Positions 9,480 through 17,473 of a DNA stretch of 64,000 bases are shown here, one piece after another. A model generated the notes under the pieces. The model was given only the letters and a program-made list of their open reading frames with translations. It searched no databases and was not told the DNA's origin. A program made the position numbers and the translations under genes. The DNA comes from an uncultured Muribaculaceae bacterium (GTDB taxonomy: Bacteria > Bacteroidota > Bacteroidia > Bacteroidales > Muribaculaceae). The stretch is from positions 1 to 64,000 of the forward strand of contig CAKUMB010000004.1 in assembly GCA_934667475.1 (NCBI GenBank). The letters run 5' to 3'. Every line of letters starts with the position of its first letter. The stretch's first letter is position 1.

Positions 9480-10352
9480 TTAGCCGATAATGTGGTCGGC
9501 GATGAGTTCCTTCACAAGGCCTTCGAGCTGGGCTTCGTCTGCACCGTCGAGACGCTTTGCCTCCTTGGCTTGGAACACCACGTTGACCACTGTCTTAACC
9601 TTGGTGGGCGAGCCCTTGAGGCCAATCTGCTCAGGGTCGGCCTTTATGTCGGCTGCGCTCCACTCGCTCAGCTGCAGATAGCTGCGGCTGTCCACCAGCT
9701 GCTGCACCTTCTCGTCGAGCTTGGCCTTCTCGCTGGGAGTGGCCGCATATTTGAACTTCTGCACCAGGCGCGCGTTGCGCGGGCGGCAGGCGTCGGCGGT
9801 GCCGTTCACGGTCACCACCAGGGGCAGCGGGGCCTCCACGGTTTCAAATCCGCGCTCTATGCGGCGCTTTATCACAGCCTTGCCGCCTTCCACCTTCACG
9901 CTCTCGGCATAGGTCACCTGGGGCAGCCCCAGTTTCTCGGCCACCTGCGGGCCCACCTGGGCGGTGTCGCCATCGATGGCCTGGCGGCCGCCTAAAATTA
10001 TGTCCACCTTGCCAATGTGGCGGATTGCCGTGGCAAGCGCATATGAGGTGGCAAGCGTGTCGGCGCCGGCAAGTGCGCGGTCGGTGAGCACGATGCCAGT
10101 GTCGCCGCCGCGATACAGACTCTCACGAATCATTTCGGCTGCGCGCGGCAGACCCATGGTGAGCAGCGTGATTTTTGAGCCGGGATTCTGTTCTTTAAGT
10201 TGTAAAGCCTGCTCCAGGGCGTTGAGATCTTCGGGGTTGAAGATTGCCGGCAGGGCCGCACGGTTGATGGTGCCATCGGCCTTCATCGCATCTTTACCAA
10301 CATTACGAGTGTCGGGCACTTGTTTGGCCAACACAACGATATTCAAACTCAT
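9480..10352 (-). CDS. etfB: Electron transfer flavoprotein, beta subunit
   Basis: This 290-aa protein starts with the EtfB signature NIVVLAKQVPDT. It also contains ALAGADTLATSYALA and GRQAIDGDTAQVGPQVAE, the nucleotide-binding region, where beta subunits carry AMP or a second FAD. It is the first gene of the operon and has a complete Bacteroidetes promoter upstream at 10477-10507. Confidence 0.95.
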   Translation of the reverse strand: MSLNIVVLAKQVPDTRNVGKDAMKADGTINRAALPAIFNPEDLNALEQALQLKEQNPGSKITLLTMGLPRAAEMIRESLYRGGDTGIVLTDRALAGADTLATSYALATAIRHIGKVDIILGGRQAIDGDTAQVGPQVAEKLGLPQVTYAESVKVEGGKAVIKRRIERGFETVEAPLPLVVTVNGTADACRPRNARLVQKFKYAATPSEKAKLDEKVQQLVDSRSYLQLSEWSAADIKADPEQIGLKGSPTKVKTVVNVVFQAKEAKRLDGADEAQLEGLVKELIADHIIG

Positions 10353-10476
10353 AATAATTTAGATGTTATGTTTAGTTTTTATATTAATGCTTGCTTATGT
10401 GGCCGGCGCAGCTGTTTTCAAGGGTTGAAGCCGGCTGTGGTTTCTCTTCGTTGCACAAAAAACCATTAAATATTCG

Positions 10477-10507
10477 CAAATTTACGCAAAAGCGCACACA
10501 ACTCAAA
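10477..10507 (-). promoter_or_regulatory. Promoter of the etfB-etfA-dehydrogenase operon
   Basis: On the minus strand, TTTG (10504-10507) and TAAATTTG (10477-10484) are separated by exactly 19 bases, a full match to the Bacteroidetes consensus. The predicted start near 10473 leaves a leader of about 120 bases before etfB. Confidence 0.75.
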
Positions 10508-10572
10508 GATATTCAGCCGTCAATTAAAAATAATTAAGTTTTGCCCCACAGCGGGGTGGGGCAGTGCGCCGG

Positions 10573-11877
10573 CTATTGCTGCTGCGGGCCGTCGTTGGGC
10601 GTAGCGCCGCCCCACAGCTGGTCCATGCGCGCCTTCATGCGGTCTTCGGCGGGGTTTGGGCAGGCCTGCCACAGCTTGGCGCGCCCAATCTCGTCTGGCA
10701 GGTAGTCCTGTCGCACGAAGTGGCCGGGGTAGTCGTGGGCATACTTGTAGTCCTTGCCATAGCCCAGCTCTTCCATGAGCTGCGTGGGCGCGTTGCGCAG
10801 GTGCAGCGGCACGGGCACATTGCCCGTCTGCTTCACCAGCTGCAGGGCCGAGTTGATGGCCATGTAGGCCGAGTTGCTCTTGGGCGACGTGGCCAGATAC
10901 ACTGCGCACTCGCTGAGTGGAATGCGCCCCTCGGGCCAGCCTATTTTGCTCACCGCGTCGAAGGCCGCGTTGGCCAGCAGCAGTGCGTTGGGGTTGGCCA
11001 GGCCAATGTCTTCAGCGGCCGATATCACCATGCGCCGCGCTATGAACTTCGGGTCCTCGCCGCCTGCAATGAGGCGCGCCAGCCAGTAGACGGCCGCATC
11101 GGGGTCGCTGCCGCGAATCGACTTGATGAAGGCCGAGATGATGTCGTAGTGCATTTCGCCGTCCTTGTCAAAGGCAAGCGGGTTTTGCTGCAGTCGCGAC
11201 GTCACTACCCCATCGTTGATCACAAACGGCTCGTGGGTGCTGAGCGACTGCATTATAAGGTCGAGTATGTTGAGCAGCTTGCGCGCATCGCCGCCCGAGA
11301 AGCGCAGCAGCGCGTCGGTCTGCTCGATGCGCACCTCGCGGTCGGCAAACATGCGGTCGGTCTTCACCGCGCGGTGCAGCAGCTCCAGCAGGTCGTCCTT
11401 GCCCAGCGGGTTGAGGACATACACCTGCGCGCGCGACAACAGCGGCCTTATCACCTCAAACGACGGGTTTTCGGTGGTGGCGCCTATCAGCGTCACCGTG
11501 CCGTCTTCCACCGCCCCCAGCAGCGAGTCTTGCTGCGACTTGCTGAAGCGGTGAATCTCGTCGATAAACAGAATGGGGCGTCCCTTCGAGAACATGCTCA
11601 TCTGGTCGGCGCGGCAGCGCGCTATCAGGTCGCGCACCTCCTTCACACCGGCCGTGACCGCACTCAGTGTGTAGAAGGGCACCTTGGTCTGCTCGGCAAT
11701 GATTTTGGCCAGCGTGGTCTTGCCCACACCCGGCGGGCCCCACAGGATGAACGACGATATGTTGCCCGTCTCAATCATGCGGCGAATCACCGCTCCCTGG
11801 CCCACAAGGTGCTTTTGCCCTATGTAGTTGTCGAGCGAGGTGGGCCGCATCCGCTCGGCCAATGGTTCGAATTTCAC
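10573..11877 (-). CDS. rarA: Replication-associated recombination protein A (RarA/MgsA), AAA+ ATPase
   Basis: RarA is a clamp-loader-like AAA+ ATPase acting at stalled replication forks. The 434-aa protein has Walker A GPPGVGKT (residues 47-54), Walker B ILFIDEIHRF near residue 100 and sensor-1 IGATTENPSF. It also has the MgsA C-terminal tetramerisation region with RLIAGGEDPKFIARRMV. Length is normal. It appears monocistronic. Confidence 0.95.
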   Translation of the reverse strand: MKFEPLAERMRPTSLDNYIGQKHLVGQGAVIRRMIETGNISSFILWGPPGVGKTTLAKIIAEQTKVPFYTLSAVTAGVKEVRDLIARCRADQMSMFSKGRPILFIDEIHRFSKSQQDSLLGAVEDGTVTLIGATTENPSFEVIRPLLSRAQVYVLNPLGKDDLLELLHRAVKTDRMFADREVRIEQTDALLRFSGGDARKLLNILDLIMQSLSTHEPFVINDGVVTSRLQQNPLAFDKDGEMHYDIISAFIKSIRGSDPDAAVYWLARLIAGGEDPKFIARRMVISAAEDIGLANPNALLLANAAFDAVSKIGWPEGRIPLSECAVYLATSPKSNSAYMAINSALQLVKQTGNVPVPLHLRNAPTQLMEELGYGKDYKYAHDYPGHFVRQDYLPDEIGRAKLWQACPNPAEDRMKARMDQLWGGATPNDGPQQQ

Positions 11878-11966
11878 TGTATGCCTTTCCTTGAATTGTG
11901 AATGATAATGTTTGGCAACGCTAATTTAGCCAAAAAAATCCACCAAAGCAAGCCGCGCCCCCTAAA

Positions 11967-13310
11967 TCACACCGCCCGCTGCCGGCTGCGCGGGAACTGC
12001 AGCACTATCGACAGCGCCACGGTTGCGGCCAGCGACCATGCGTAGTATTGGTAGGGCAGAAACGCCACGGGGCTCACCTTGGCCAGGCCGGCAGCCAGCA
12101 ACGACTGCGCCCCATAGGGGATGATGCACTGCGTGATGCACGAGCACGTGTCGAGCAGGCTTGCCACCTTGCGCGGGTCGAGGCCGAACGTCGACGCTAT
12201 GCTGCGCGAAATCTTGCCCACGGTGATGATGGCTATGGTGTTGTTGGCCGTGCACACGTTCACCAGGCTCACCAGCACGGCCACCACGGCCTGGGCGCCG
12301 CGCACTCCGTGTATGCGCCGAGTGAGCATGCCTATTATGTATCGTATGCCGCCGTTGTGGCTAATCACCTCCAGCAGGCCGGCGGCGAGCAGGGTGACTA
12401 TTATCAGGTCGCTCATGTCCTTTATGCCGCCTCCCATGGTGGTGCACAGGTCAATCAGGCTGTGGCTGCCGGCGGCCAGTGCGAGGCAGCTGGCTATGCC
12501 CATCGACAGCACCACCAGCACGTTGACTCCAGCCACCGCCAGCGCTATCACCACCAGGTAGGGCAGCACCAGCTGCCACTGGGCCACGGGGTGGGGTGTG
12601 TAGGGCATGGCTCCGCCCGTGCCGCCTATGGTGGCATACACGGCAAGTGTGACAAGTGCGGCGGGCAGAGCTATCCACAGGTTGGTCTTGAACTTGTCGT
12701 TCATCTTCACGCACATGTTGCGGGTGGCGGCTATGGTGGTGTCGGATATAAACGACAGGTTGTCGCCGAAAAATGAGCCGCCAAGCACCACCGACGCAAA
12801 AAACGGCACGCTGCCGCCGGTGGTGAGCGCCAGTTGCTGGGCAAACGGCGTGAGGGCCACCACCGTGCCCACCGAGGTGCCTATCGACATTGATATGAAG
12901 CACGCCGTGAGAAACATGCCCGGCAGCAGAAACCACGATGGCAGCACGCGCAGCGCGAGGTCGACCGTGGCGTCGACCGCCCCGATTCCGTTGGCTATGG
13001 CCGAAAACGCACCGGCCATGATGAAAATCCATATCATGTAGAGGATGTTGCTGTTGGCCGCTCCGGTCGAAAACACCTCGATGCGTTCTGCCACCTTCAT
13101 GCGGGGCATGGTGGCCATGGCCCACACCGAGGCCACGATGAAGGCTATCGACAGCGGCATTTTGTAGAAGTCGCCGATGGCCGCCGACACGGCCACGTAG
13201 AGCAGCAGAAACACTATGATGGGCGACAGGGCAAGCAAGCCTCTGCCATGCCCCACCACCATCTCATTCTGGCCACCTGATGCGGCGGCTGTGTGATGCA
13301 GATTGTTCAT
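11967..13310 (-). CDS. NhaC-family Na+/H+ antiporter
   Basis: This 447-aa polytopic membrane protein has about eleven hydrophobic helices. Motifs such as SIGTSVGTVVALTPFAQQLA, GGSFFGDNLSFISDTTIAATRN and CSCITQCIIPYGAQ are typical of the NhaC/ion transporter family. It probably expels Na+ (or exchanges malate/lactate, as some NhaC members do). A TAATTTTG -7 box lies upstream on the minus strand at 13369-13376. Confidence 0.88.
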   Translation of the reverse strand: MNNLHHTAAASGGQNEMVVGHGRGLLALSPIIVFLLLYVAVSAAIGDFYKMPLSIAFIVASVWAMATMPRMKVAERIEVFSTGAANSNILYMIWIFIMAGAFSAIANGIGAVDATVDLALRVLPSWFLLPGMFLTACFISMSIGTSVGTVVALTPFAQQLALTTGGSVPFFASVVLGGSFFGDNLSFISDTTIAATRNMCVKMNDKFKTNLWIALPAALVTLAVYATIGGTGGAMPYTPHPVAQWQLVLPYLVVIALAVAGVNVLVVLSMGIASCLALAAGSHSLIDLCTTMGGGIKDMSDLIIVTLLAAGLLEVISHNGGIRYIIGMLTRRIHGVRGAQAVVAVLVSLVNVCTANNTIAIITVGKISRSIASTFGLDPRKVASLLDTCSCITQCIIPYGAQSLLAAGLAKVSPVAFLPYQYYAWSLAATVALSIVLQFPRSRQRAV

Positions 13311-13368
13311 AAAGTGATTTTTCGCAGTTAAACTATATGTTTCTATAAAAATGTTGTAGATTGCGCTG

Positions 13369-13376
13369 CAAAATTA
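13369..13376 (-). promoter_or_regulatory. -7 box (TAATTTTG) of the NhaC-type antiporter gene
   Basis: A minus-strand TAATTTTG lies 58 bases before the antiporter start, between this gene and the reverse transcriptase stop. No -33 element is seen. It suggests the antiporter does not depend on the reverse transcriptase transcript. Confidence 0.45.
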
Positions 13377-13427
13377 CTTCATAATTCTGTATCACGGAAA
13401 TAATTACGCTGCCAATTGCGTGTGCGC

Positions 13428-15065
13428 TCAATGTTGGTTCTTGTCCACCCAGTCGTTATAGGCGCGCGTTTCGCGGAATGTTATCACCGGCGTCACCTTG
13501 TCCAGGGTGTTGCGGTTCACCACCGACTTTTGCGGGAAATCCCTCACCAGTTCGGGCTTCAGCCAGCTGTTGTTCCACATTGTGGCGTTGTGGCCCATCA
13601 CCAGCTGGCACAGCGCCACACTGCTGTAGGGGTTGTGGTGCTGCTCCACGTCGGTGCTGTAGGTCATGTTTTGCAGCCACAGTTTGGTGTAGGTGGAGTT
13701 TGGCTGGTTGATGAGCTTTTCCCTCACCTCGTTGGCAATCCTGTTGCGGTCTTCGGGCTCAAGCGAGTTTGTCATGCGGCTCACCACCCTCAGCGCATAG
13801 TGTGCCACGGCCACATTCTCGATGGCAATCTGCACCGCCACCGCGCTCATGGCGCGCACGTTTTCCACCAGTTTGCCAGGCACCTCAATCTCTTTCTCGT
13901 CATCTTCGGGCTCTTTGAGCTTTCCATCATCGCCTATCACCCAAACTATCGTCTCCTTGTGTGGCTTCAGTTTCTTCTCAATGCGCTTGTCAAGGTCGCT
14001 GAGCATGGTGCGCAGCTGGCCCGAGTTGGGATATTTGCGGCCAAACAGCAACAGGAATATCAGGTGCTTCTGAATGCCGTCGAAGTCGCAGCCCTTTTTG
14101 TTGAATATGGGCGTGTTGGCAATGTAATACAGCTTGTCGGCCTTTATCGAGTCGGCCACCACATCGCAGGTGATGTGCGTCTTCGAGCTGTTCATCCTGA
14201 AGCTTAGCTCCTCGAGCACCTGCTGCAACATGTAGGATATGCGCTCCAGCAGGTCTTTGTTGTTGCAGAATATGCGGTAGTCGTCGCGGTAGCGCAATAT
14301 CTCGTAGTCTTCCTTTATCTCTTCGCTTGTGAAGAGCTTTTGCAGCCGTTCGTGCAGCAGCAGGTCGGCATAGCCGAGCACCACCTCGGCCACCACGTCG
14401 AATGCGCAGCTGCCTTGCGGAATGCCTATGTTGCGCCCCTGCTGCATGTCGCTGAGGCACCTTATTACGCTCTGTGCAATGTCGTGGTTGGCGTCGGTGG
14501 CCTTGGCCGTGCCTTTCATCGACAGTGCCCAGTCGATGCTCTCGGGGTTGATTGAGCCGTAGCAGTTGGTGATGTCGCTCACAAACATGTAGCGGAACTT
14601 GAGCGACAGCTCCAGCGACCGCTGCTCAATCTCGTTCCACCAGTTGAGTATGGTGGCCGACTTGTAAAACGACTCCACCTCGTCGGGAATCACAGGCAGG
14701 GCGCACGACTTGATGTGCGGCACGCGGCACGCCTCGAAAAAGGCTTTTACGCGCTTCCAGTTGCCGGGTGCGCACAGTCCGCGCACCAGAAAGTAGTACA
14801 TATAGGGGTTGCACAGCGTGAGCGGGCGCACCGCATACTTGCCGTCTTTGTTGAGCATGATGCCGAAGTTCACATCGTTGATGCCGGCCGGGGCGTTGCC
14901 CGACAGGCACTCTCCATAAGGCTTGTCGCCGATGGCCTTAGCCACAAATCGCAGCACAGGGTTGAAATCAAAGTATTCGGGCAGCTCAAAGTTGTGATAT
15001 TGCTCCGACTTCATAAGGAAGTCCATGGCTTCGTCCGAATCAAGTGAAAGGATGTTTTTTGTCAT
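13428..15065 (-). CDS. Stand-alone reverse transcriptase, possible defence-associated (DRT/Abi-type) RT
   Basis: The 545-aa protein carries the core RT motifs. Motif A is FVSDITNCYGS with D164, PQGS is at 216-219, and the catalytic YRDD is at 259-262, followed by SFRMNSSKTHI. An N-terminal SEQYHNFELPEYF segment precedes the fingers. About 250 residues after the palm look helical, with no recognisable intron maturase, endonuclease, integrase or protease domain. No group II intron RNA or retron msr/msd is apparent. This layout fits the 'unknown group'/Abi-like RTs, several of which are anti-phage; a UG15 (DRT4)-like assignment is a guess. It is monocistronic, divergent from a metal ATPase, with a leader of about 140 bases. 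Confidence 0.85.
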   Translation of the reverse strand: MTKNILSLDSDEAMDFLMKSEQYHNFELPEYFDFNPVLRFVAKAIGDKPYGECLSGNAPAGINDVNFGIMLNKDGKYAVRPLTLCNPYMYYFLVRGLCAPGNWKRVKAFFEACRVPHIKSCALPVIPDEVESFYKSATILNWWNEIEQRSLELSLKFRYMFVSDITNCYGSINPESIDWALSMKGTAKATDANHDIAQSVIRCLSDMQQGRNIGIPQGSCAFDVVAEVVLGYADLLLHERLQKLFTSEEIKEDYEILRYRDDYRIFCNNKDLLERISYMLQQVLEELSFRMNSSKTHITCDVVADSIKADKLYYIANTPIFNKKGCDFDGIQKHLIFLLLFGRKYPNSGQLRTMLSDLDKRIEKKLKPHKETIVWVIGDDGKLKEPEDDEKEIEVPGKLVENVRAMSAVAVQIAIENVAVAHYALRVVSRMTNSLEPEDRNRIANEVREKLINQPNSTYTKLWLQNMTYSTDVEQHHNPYSSVALCQLVMGHNATMWNNSWLKPELVRDFPQKSVVNRNTLDKVTPVITFRETRAYNDWVDKNQH

Positions 15066-15206
15066 AGCAGTTGAGTTATGGGAAAATTAAAAATGTCGTT
15101 ATTCTGTCAGATTGCCGTGCAGAGCGGCAAAAACCGTGCCATTCACGTTCATGTCTGCATATTTCGCATGGCTCCTTGCCTGCACATTGCACCGCGGTTG
15201 CGGTCG

Positions 15207-15214
15207 CAAAGATA
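15207..15214 (-). promoter_or_regulatory. -7 box (TATCTTTG) of the reverse transcriptase gene
   Basis: The minus-strand TATCTTTG predicts a transcript start near 15203 and an untranslated leader of about 137 bases. No TTTG is found 19-21 bases upstream. Confidence 0.5.
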
Positions 15215-15306
15215 GCCATAATATCTCGAATGCGGGGCATTGCCGGGCGGCAATATTTTCACTGCCCCGGGGTGGCGTTTGCAACCAAGTTGCGAAAACC
15301 GTGCGG

Positions 15307-15314
15307 TAACTTTG
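15307..15314 (+). promoter_or_regulatory. -7 box (TAACTTTG) of the P-type ATPase gene
   Basis: TAACTTTG lies 40 bases before the ATPase start, divergent from the reverse transcriptase promoter. A well-spaced -33 is not seen. Confidence 0.5.
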
Positions 15315-15354
15315 CGGCAGAAAAGAGAAAAAAAACGAACAGAAAAAGAAAATT

Positions 15355-17241
15355 ATGAAGGTCAACAAAAAACTGATTAGAATCATCGTGGCTGCCGTGC
15401 TGCTGGCAGTTGCCGCCGCGGTTGAGCACTATGCCGGCCTTGCCACTTGGCAACTGCTGCTGGTATATATGGTGCCTTATCTCATAGCCGGCTACGACGT
15501 GATAGCCGAGGCCGCTGAGAGCATTGCCCACGGCGAGGCCCTCGACGAAGACTTCCTGATGTGCGTGGCCACCCTGGGCGCGCTGGGCATCGGTTTCCTG
15601 CCTGGGGCCGATACCGAGTTTGCCGAGGCTGTGTTTGTGATGCTGTTTTTCCAAGTGGGTGAAATGTTTGAGGACTATGCCGAAGACAATAGCCGCAAGT
15701 CGATTTCACACCTTATGGACATCAGGCCCGACACCGCCAATGTGGTGCGTGGCGCCGAGGTGGCCGTTGTGGCTCCGGCCGAGGTGGCTGTGGGCGAGAC
15801 CATAGTGGTGAAGCCTGGCGAAAAGGTGCCCATGGACGGCGTTGTGGTCGAGGGCGAGTCGAGCCTCAACACCGTGGCGCTGACTGGCGAAAGCGTGCCG
15901 CGCCCCGTGTCGGTGGGCGCCGAGGTGGCCTCGGGCTGCGTCAATGTGTCGGGGCTGCTGCGCGTCCGTGTCACCAAGACTTTTGGCGAGTCTACTGCGT
16001 CGAAAATCATCAATCTTGTGGAAAATGCGGCCGACAACAAGTCGCGCAGCGAGACGTTTATCACCAAGTTTGCCCGCATCTACACCCCCATAGTGGTGGG
16101 CGTGGCCGTGGTGCTGGCCATAGTGCCGCCGCTGCTGTCGGGCGCGGGCTTTGCCGCCGCGTTCCCTGTGTGGCTCAGCCGCGCGCTCACGTTTCTGGTG
16201 GTGTCGTGCCCCTGCGCGCTGGTCATCTCGGTGCCGCTCACATTCTTTGGCGGCATTGGCGGTGCCTCGCGCCGCGGCATTCTGGTGAAGGGCGGCAACT
16301 ATATGGACACCCTTGCGCGCCTTGGCACGGTGGTGTTCGACAAGACGGGCACCCTCACCAAGGGGCGGTTTGAAGTCACTGCCGTGCATCCCGACAAGTG
16401 CGACGAACAACACCTGCTGCACCTCGCGGCCCACGTCGAGCGCTACTCTACCCACCCGATTGCCGCCTCGCTAAAGGCCGCCTATCCCAACGAGAACGAC
16501 AGTTGCAAGGTCGACGGCATTGAGGAGGTGGCCGGCCATGGCGTGCGCGCCACGGTCAACGGGCATTTGGTGTGCGTGGGCAACAGCTGCATGATGGACG
16601 CCATTGGTGCCAAGTGGCACCAGTGCCACAAGGTGGGCACCATTGTGCATGTGGCCATCGACGGTGTGTATGCCGGCCACATAGTCATCTCCGACACGCT
16701 CAAGCCCGATGCCCCTCAGTCAATTGCCAGCCTGAAGGCAGCTGGGGTCGACCGCACGGTTATGCTCACGGGCGACCGCGCCGAGGTGGCGCAGGCTGTG
16801 GCTGCCGAAACTGGCGTCGACGAGTTCCGCGCCGAACTGCTGCCCGCCGGCAAGGTCGATGAGGTGGAGCGGCTGCTGGCCACCAAGCGCGCCGGCACCA
16901 CGCTGGCCTTTGTGGGCGACGGCATCAACGACGCCCCCGTGCTTGCTCGCGCCGACGTGGGCATAGCCATGGGTGCTATGGGCTCTGATGCCGCCATCGA
17001 GGCCGCCGATGTGGTGCTCATGGACGACAAGCCGGCCAAGGTGGCTCTGGCCATAGCCATTGCCCGCCGCACCATAGGCATCGCCATGCAAAACGTGTGG
17101 TTTGCCATTGGCGTCAAGCTGCTTGTGCTGGCGCTTGCCGCTGCGGGTGCCGCCACAATGTGGATGGCGGTGTTTGCCGATGTGGGTGTCTCCGTGCTGG
17201 CCGTGCTCAACGCCATGCGCGCCCTCAGCGTGAAGCAGTAG
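15355..17241 (+). CDS. Heavy-metal translocating P1B-type ATPase (Zn/Cd type)
   Basis: This 628-aa membrane pump exports divalent metal, probably Zn2+ or Cd2+. Visible features are the actuator TGES motif, the metal-site helix SCPCALVIS (C285-P286-C287), the phosphorylation site DKTGTLT with D329, the HP motif STHPIA, and the hinge GDGINDAPVLARADVG. It starts directly with membrane helices and has no N-terminal cysteine-containing metal-binding domain. The CPC plus the following sequence resembles ZntA/CadA more than copper pumps. A long terminator follows at 17276-17344. Confidence 0.9.
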   Translation: MKVNKKLIRIIVAAVLLAVAAAVEHYAGLATWQLLLVYMVPYLIAGYDVIAEAAESIAHGEALDEDFLMCVATLGALGIGFLPGADTEFAEAVFVMLFFQVGEMFEDYAEDNSRKSISHLMDIRPDTANVVRGAEVAVVAPAEVAVGETIVVKPGEKVPMDGVVVEGESSLNTVALTGESVPRPVSVGAEVASGCVNVSGLLRVRVTKTFGESTASKIINLVENAADNKSRSETFITKFARIYTPIVVGVAVVLAIVPPLLSGAGFAAAFPVWLSRALTFLVVSCPCALVISVPLTFFGGIGGASRRGILVKGGNYMDTLARLGTVVFDKTGTLTKGRFEVTAVHPDKCDEQHLLHLAAHVERYSTHPIAASLKAAYPNENDSCKVDGIEEVAGHGVRATVNGHLVCVGNSCMMDAIGAKWHQCHKVGTIVHVAIDGVYAGHIVISDTLKPDAPQSIASLKAAGVDRTVMLTGDRAEVAQAVAAETGVDEFRAELLPAGKVDEVERLLATKRAGTTLAFVGDGINDAPVLARADVGIAMGAMGSDAAIEAADVVLMDDKPAKVALAIAIARRTIGIAMQNVWFAIGVKLLVLALAAAGAATMWMAVFADVGVSVLAVLNAMRALSVKQ

Positions 17242-17275
17242 GGCATAGGCCGACTGACAAGAATCAACGGGGGGG

Positions 17276-17344
17276 AAGCATCGTCGCGCCATGCGGCCAC
17301 AAGGCTCTGAAGCAGAGCCTGGCCGTGGGCGCGACGATGCTTTT
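17276..17344 (+). terminator. Terminator after the metal ATPase
   Basis: A 15-bp arm aagcatcgtcgcgcc (17276-17290) pairs with ggcgcgacgatgctt (17328-17342). A nested aggctctg/cagagcct hairpin lies inside and a TTTT tail follows. Confidence 0.8.
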
Positions 17345-17423
17345 CATATTAATATATTGTGCCGCCTTGCAGCATATTTGGAAATCGTGCCGGCAAAAGC
17401 AGTGATTTTTTGAGCGATTTTAT

Positions 17424-17431
17424 TAATTTTG
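17424..17431 (+). promoter_or_regulatory. -7 box (TAATTTTG) of purL
   Basis: TAATTTTG lies 43 bases before the chosen purL start. It overlaps the farthest upstream in-frame start at 17429, which therefore cannot be used. Confidence 0.55.
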
Positions 17432-17473
17432 CAGTGCAAAGCAAGACTCATCTTAAAATCACATATTAAAAAT

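Noticed and set aside
13428..15065. Reverse transcriptase as a group II intron or retron
   Set aside because: No maturase/X or endonuclease domain follows the RT core. I see no domain V-like RNA or msr/msd-like inverted repeats, and the gene is not nested in another gene.
17345..17473. Purine riboswitch before purL
   Set aside because: No three-way junction or conserved loop sequences are seen, and the leader after the predicted start is only about 40 bases.
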